Source of the DNA: an uncultured Anaerolineaceae bacterium
GTDB taxonomy: Bacteria; Chloroflexota; Anaerolineae; Anaerolineales; Anaerolineaceae
Assembly: GCA_937920255.1 (NCBI GenBank)
Contig: CALDSL010000250.1
Coordinates: forward strand, 1 to 8,671
Direction of reading: 5' to 3'
Length of the DNA: 8,671 nt
How positions within the stretch are numbered: position 1 is the stretch's first letter; every line of letters begins with the position of its first letter. Both the position numbers and the translations under genes were made by a program. This document shows positions 6,944-8,671 of this stretch, piece by piece. The notes under the pieces were generated by a model. It saw only the letters and a program-made list of their open reading frames with translations. It searched no databases and was not told where the DNA came from.

Positions 6944-7064
6944 GGTGCGCCAAGGCGCACCACCGCATCGTCCGGTAACACCCTAACCAACCGCAAATAC
7001 GCTCATTCCTTCGACATTGAGGTGTTAACAGTCGTCATTTGGTGCGTCAAGGCGCTCCCTACCC
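6938..7064. mobile_element. MITE-like 127-bp element with 24-nt imperfect terminal inverted repeats
   Basis: Bases 6938-6961 and 7041-7064 are inverted repeats matching at 20 of 24 positions, with outer ends gggtaggg and ccctaccc identical. Each arm is itself near-palindromic (for example ggtgcgcc-aa-ggcgcacc at 6944-6961). The interior holds a further pair, taacacc (6976-6982) and ggtgtta (7021-7027), so the whole element can fold as a long hairpin. There is no convincing ORF inside, and no clear target-site duplication at the borders. It may be a non-autonomous element or a dispersed intergenic palindromic repeat, and as RNA it may also act as a terminator after the PPTase gene. The rest of the 207-base gap (7065-7150) holds the promoter and ribosome-binding site of the next gene. 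Confidence 0.6.
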
Positions 7065-7092
7065 GGAAATTATTGCCCGGCAAGAACGAAGA

Positions 7093-7120
7093 GTCACATC
7101 ATATGCAAATCGGCTATACT
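7093..7120 (+). promoter_or_regulatory. Candidate sigma-70-like promoter of the ATC-hydrolase-like gene
   Basis: TATACT at 7115-7120 matches five of six bases of the TATAAT consensus and lies 30 nt before the start codon. The best -35 candidate, gtcaca at 7093-7098 with a 16-nt spacer, is weak. Placement just right of the inverted-repeat element suggests that this gene is transcribed separately from the synthase operon. Confidence 0.35.
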
Positions 7121-7140
7121 GGTAGAAAATCCCCACCCAC

Positions 7141-7145
7141 AGGAG
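7141..7145 (+). promoter_or_regulatory. Shine-Dalgarno AGGAG that sets the start at 7151
   Basis: AGGAG lies 5 nt before the ATG at 7151. It decides the start against the upstream in-frame GTG at 7022, which would place 43 codons within the inverted-repeat element and the promoter region. Confidence 0.8.
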
Positions 7146-7150
7146 CCATT

Positions 7151-7642
7151 ATGACTGACCGTCCCACCATCCCGCTGGAAGAAGCCACGCAGGCCGTCAA
7201 CGATATGACCCGCCGCGTGGCGCTGCTGTACCTGTCCTTTGCCCGCACGCTGGTGGACACGTTCGGCGAGGAGCTGGGCCGCGAATTGATCGCCAAAATC
7301 ATGCGCGATTACGGCACGCGCATCGGCCAGGCCACTCGTAAGCGCGTAGAAGCTCTGGGGCTGGATCCGACGCCGGAAAACTTCAACCGCGGCTCGGATC
7401 TCTCGCCAATCGGGTTCAACGCCGGCACTGCCACCGTCGAGGGTGAGGTGCGGCGGCGCGTGTACGGCTGCGTGCTGGCCGAGGTATGGCGCGAATACGG
7501 CGAAACCGAACTGGCCGACCTGTACTGCCTGGTCGACCCGGCCAAGATGGAAGCCTACAACCCCGAATTCACCATGACCCACACGCGCAAGGTGCTGTGG
7601 GGCGACGAATGCTGCGAGATGGCGACGAGGAAGAAAAATTAA
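7151..7642 (+). CDS. L-2-amino-thiazoline-4-carboxylic acid (ATC) hydrolase-like protein
   Basis: This is a soluble protein of 163 residues with no signal peptide or membrane segment. The N-terminal two-thirds are helical and charged. The C-terminal part has the layout I associate with the ATC_hydrolase family: a Cys-containing GCVLAEVWREYGE segment, then ADLYCLVDPAKMEAYNP, then a strand THTRKVLWGDECCEM near the end. Biochemically characterised ATC hydrolase opens the thiazoline ring on the way to L-cysteine, but the Pfam family is broad and most members have no known substrate, so the real reaction is open. The repeated Cys residues near the C-terminus are typical of the group. Assignment is from motif memory only and is moderate. 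It has its own promoter candidate and ends in a shared hairpin terminator, so no functional link with the synthase is implied. Confidence 0.6.
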   Translation: MTDRPTIPLEEATQAVNDMTRRVALLYLSFARTLVDTFGEELGRELIAKIMRDYGTRIGQATRKRVEALGLDPTPENFNRGSDLSPIGFNAGTATVEGEVRRRVYGCVLAEVWREYGETELADLYCLVDPAKMEAYNPEFTMTHTRKVLWGDECCEMATRKKN

Positions 7643-7681
7643 TGTTTATCGCCGCGCTTCGCGCGGCGATAAACATTAATT
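7637..7681. terminator. Bidirectional hairpin terminator, 21-bp perfect stem
   Basis: The arms 7637-7657 and 7661-7681 are perfectly complementary around a 3-nt loop (ttc), with a GC-rich top and an AT-rich base. It lies between two convergent genes. On the minus strand the stem is followed by the T-run of aatttttc, a good intrinsic terminator for the NHL gene. On the plus strand the U-rich part comes from the stem's own attaatt end. The TAA stops of both genes (7640-7642 on plus, 7678-7676 on minus) lie in the arms. Confidence 0.88.
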
Positions 7682-8671
7682 AACTTGATAAACCAGCCTT
7701 GCCCTCTCCGGGGCGCCATCCTTGACCCGTACGGGCAGAACCGCCCGCCGGTCGTGGATCAGGCACAGGCCAGAATTTTCCTCGGTGCAGTAGTACAGCG
7801 TCACTTCCAGCGCCAGTTCGCCGCTGGCTTGCATTCCCAGCGGGAGGATAATGTCCTCCGCCGAGGTGAAGGTGTATACCCGCTCCGCGTCGCCGCCGAG
7901 TTGCACCCGCGAAGGTGAATCCGGGTTGCGCTTGGTGCCGGGGGGAAGCTGAACGTCCAGCTCCAGCTCGCCGCCGGGCGCTATTTCCACCTCCGGCAAG
8001 CGCCGCATCTCGCCCTCCGGGCGCGCTTGGCGCAGCAGGTTCATCTCGCGCAGCACCAGGGTGGTCACCTGGCGCGTGTCCAGGTTGCCCACGCGGATAA
8101 CGTGGTTGTTGGTATCGGCGATGTAGACCTTGCCGTTTTGCACCTGCACGCCCTCGGGTTCAAACAGCATGGCGCTGGCAAAACTCCCGTCCGCCATCCC
8201 CGGCTGGCCGCTGCCGATCAGAGTCTCGATCTCGCCTTTGACCGGGTCGAGCACTTTGATCTTGTGATTGTACGTGTCGGCCACGTACAGCATGTTTTCT
8301 TCCAGCGCCAGCCCGGTTGGGTGCTGGAGCAGCGCGTTCTCGCCCGGGCCGTCCACGTCGCCAAACGCGAACAACCCCTGTCCTACCAAGGTGATCGTTT
8401 CAGGTGCGTCATTCAACTGCACCGCGCGGATGGCGCTGGCTTCGGCGTCGGCGATGAACAGGTGGTTCATGCCGTAAACCAGATCGCTGGGTTGGTTGAA
8501 TGCCGCGCGGTCCAGCGGACCATCCACCAACGCCTCTGCGCCGGTGCCGGCAAACGGGCCAAGACGCTCCTCGTCGATCAACGCCCAAACCTGATGCGAG
8601 CCGGCCATCGCGATGAGCACATTATTATCGATGACCAGCACGGACCAGGGCGAGCGCAGCGGCGTCTCGGT
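7676..8671 (-). CDS. NHL-repeat protein, C-terminal part of an NHLRC2-like thioredoxin/NHL protein, 5' end outside window
   Basis: These are 331 C-terminal residues of a protein whose frame is open at the right edge, so the GTG at 8641 is not its start. Four beta-propeller blades are visible with the recurring P-x-G/D-hydrophobic ... ADT-N-H-I-R/K-V pattern: LRSPWSVLVIDNN with AMAGSHQVW, FNQPSDLVYG with IADAEASAIR, LQHPTGLALEE with ADTYNHKIKV, and LFEPEGVQVQ with ADTNNHVIRV. The phrases AGSHQVW, GLFAFGDVDG and LQHPTGL match the NHLRC2-type family, whose members carry a thioredoxin-like domain before the propeller; that part would lie beyond the window. About 110 residues after the propeller form a beta-rich tail with YYCTEENSGLCLI, two Cys separated by seven residues. 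Its function is unknown, and a redox or scaffold role is inference. It converges on the ATC-hydrolase-like gene and shares its terminator. Confidence 0.9.
   Translation of the reverse strand, partial: TETPLRSPWSVLVIDNNVLIAMAGSHQVWALIDEERLGPFAGTGAEALVDGPLDRAAFNQPSDLVYGMNHLFIADAEASAIRAVQLNDAPETITLVGQGLFAFGDVDGPGENALLQHPTGLALEENMLYVADTYNHKIKVLDPVKGEIETLIGSGQPGMADGSFASAMLFEPEGVQVQNGKVYIADTNNHVIRVGNLDTRQVTTLVLREMNLLRQARPEGEMRRLPEVEIAPGGELELDVQLPPGTKRNPDSPSRVQLGGDAERVYTFTSAEDIILPLGMQASGELALEVTLYYCTEENSGLCLIHDRRAVLPVRVKDGAPERARLVYQVN

Noticed and set aside
7022..7150. N-terminal extension of the ATC-hydrolase-like gene from the GTG at 7022
   Set aside because: The 43 extra codons run through the inverted-repeat element and the promoter region, and AGGAG stands properly before the ATG at 7151.

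Overview
The window is GC-rich and gene-dense. It is dominated by the 3' part of one giant multidomain synthase, followed by a phosphopantetheinyl transferase (PPTase), a small enzyme-like gene and a convergent NHL-repeat gene cut by the right edge. No rRNA, tRNA, CRISPR array or transposase gene was seen. The content (a PUFA-synthase-like megasynthase, an NHLRC2-type thioredoxin/NHL protein, an ATC-hydrolase-like protein) suggests an uncultured environmental bacterium. A Chloroflexota (Anaerolineae-like) origin is my best guess from gene style only, and nothing in the window proves it.

Layout. Bases 1-6180 (+) encode the C-terminal 2059 residues of a type I polyketide/fatty-acid synthase whose frame is open at base 1. 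Visible order: linker, malonyl-type acyltransferase (AT), acyl-carrier-protein-like domain (ACP), ketosynthase (KS), ketoreductase (KR), dehydratase (DH). No enoylreductase or thioesterase is visible. The ACP has Thr where the phosphopantetheine-bearing Ser should be, the KS carries a helical insertion and an ACAT active site, and the DH has Glu at the usual Asp position. A low-GC linker holding a palindrome lies between ACP and KS.

Bases 6181-6235 form a compact junction: a 17-codon mini-ORF spanning a perfect 16-bp hairpin, whose stop overlaps the likely start (ATGA) of a Sfp-type PPTase (6236-6943). The PPTase would convert the synthase's carrier domain(s) to the holo form, so the two genes make a plausible operon for a secondary lipid or polyketide.

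Bases 6944-7150 are non-coding. They contain a 127-bp element with 24-nt imperfect terminal inverted repeats, the left one swallowing the PPTase stop codon, then a weak promoter and a good ribosome-binding site for a 163-residue ATC-hydrolase-like protein (7151-7642). A 21-bp perfect hairpin (7637-7681) separates this gene from the convergent NHL-repeat gene (7676-8671, minus strand), and both stop codons lie inside the hairpin arms.
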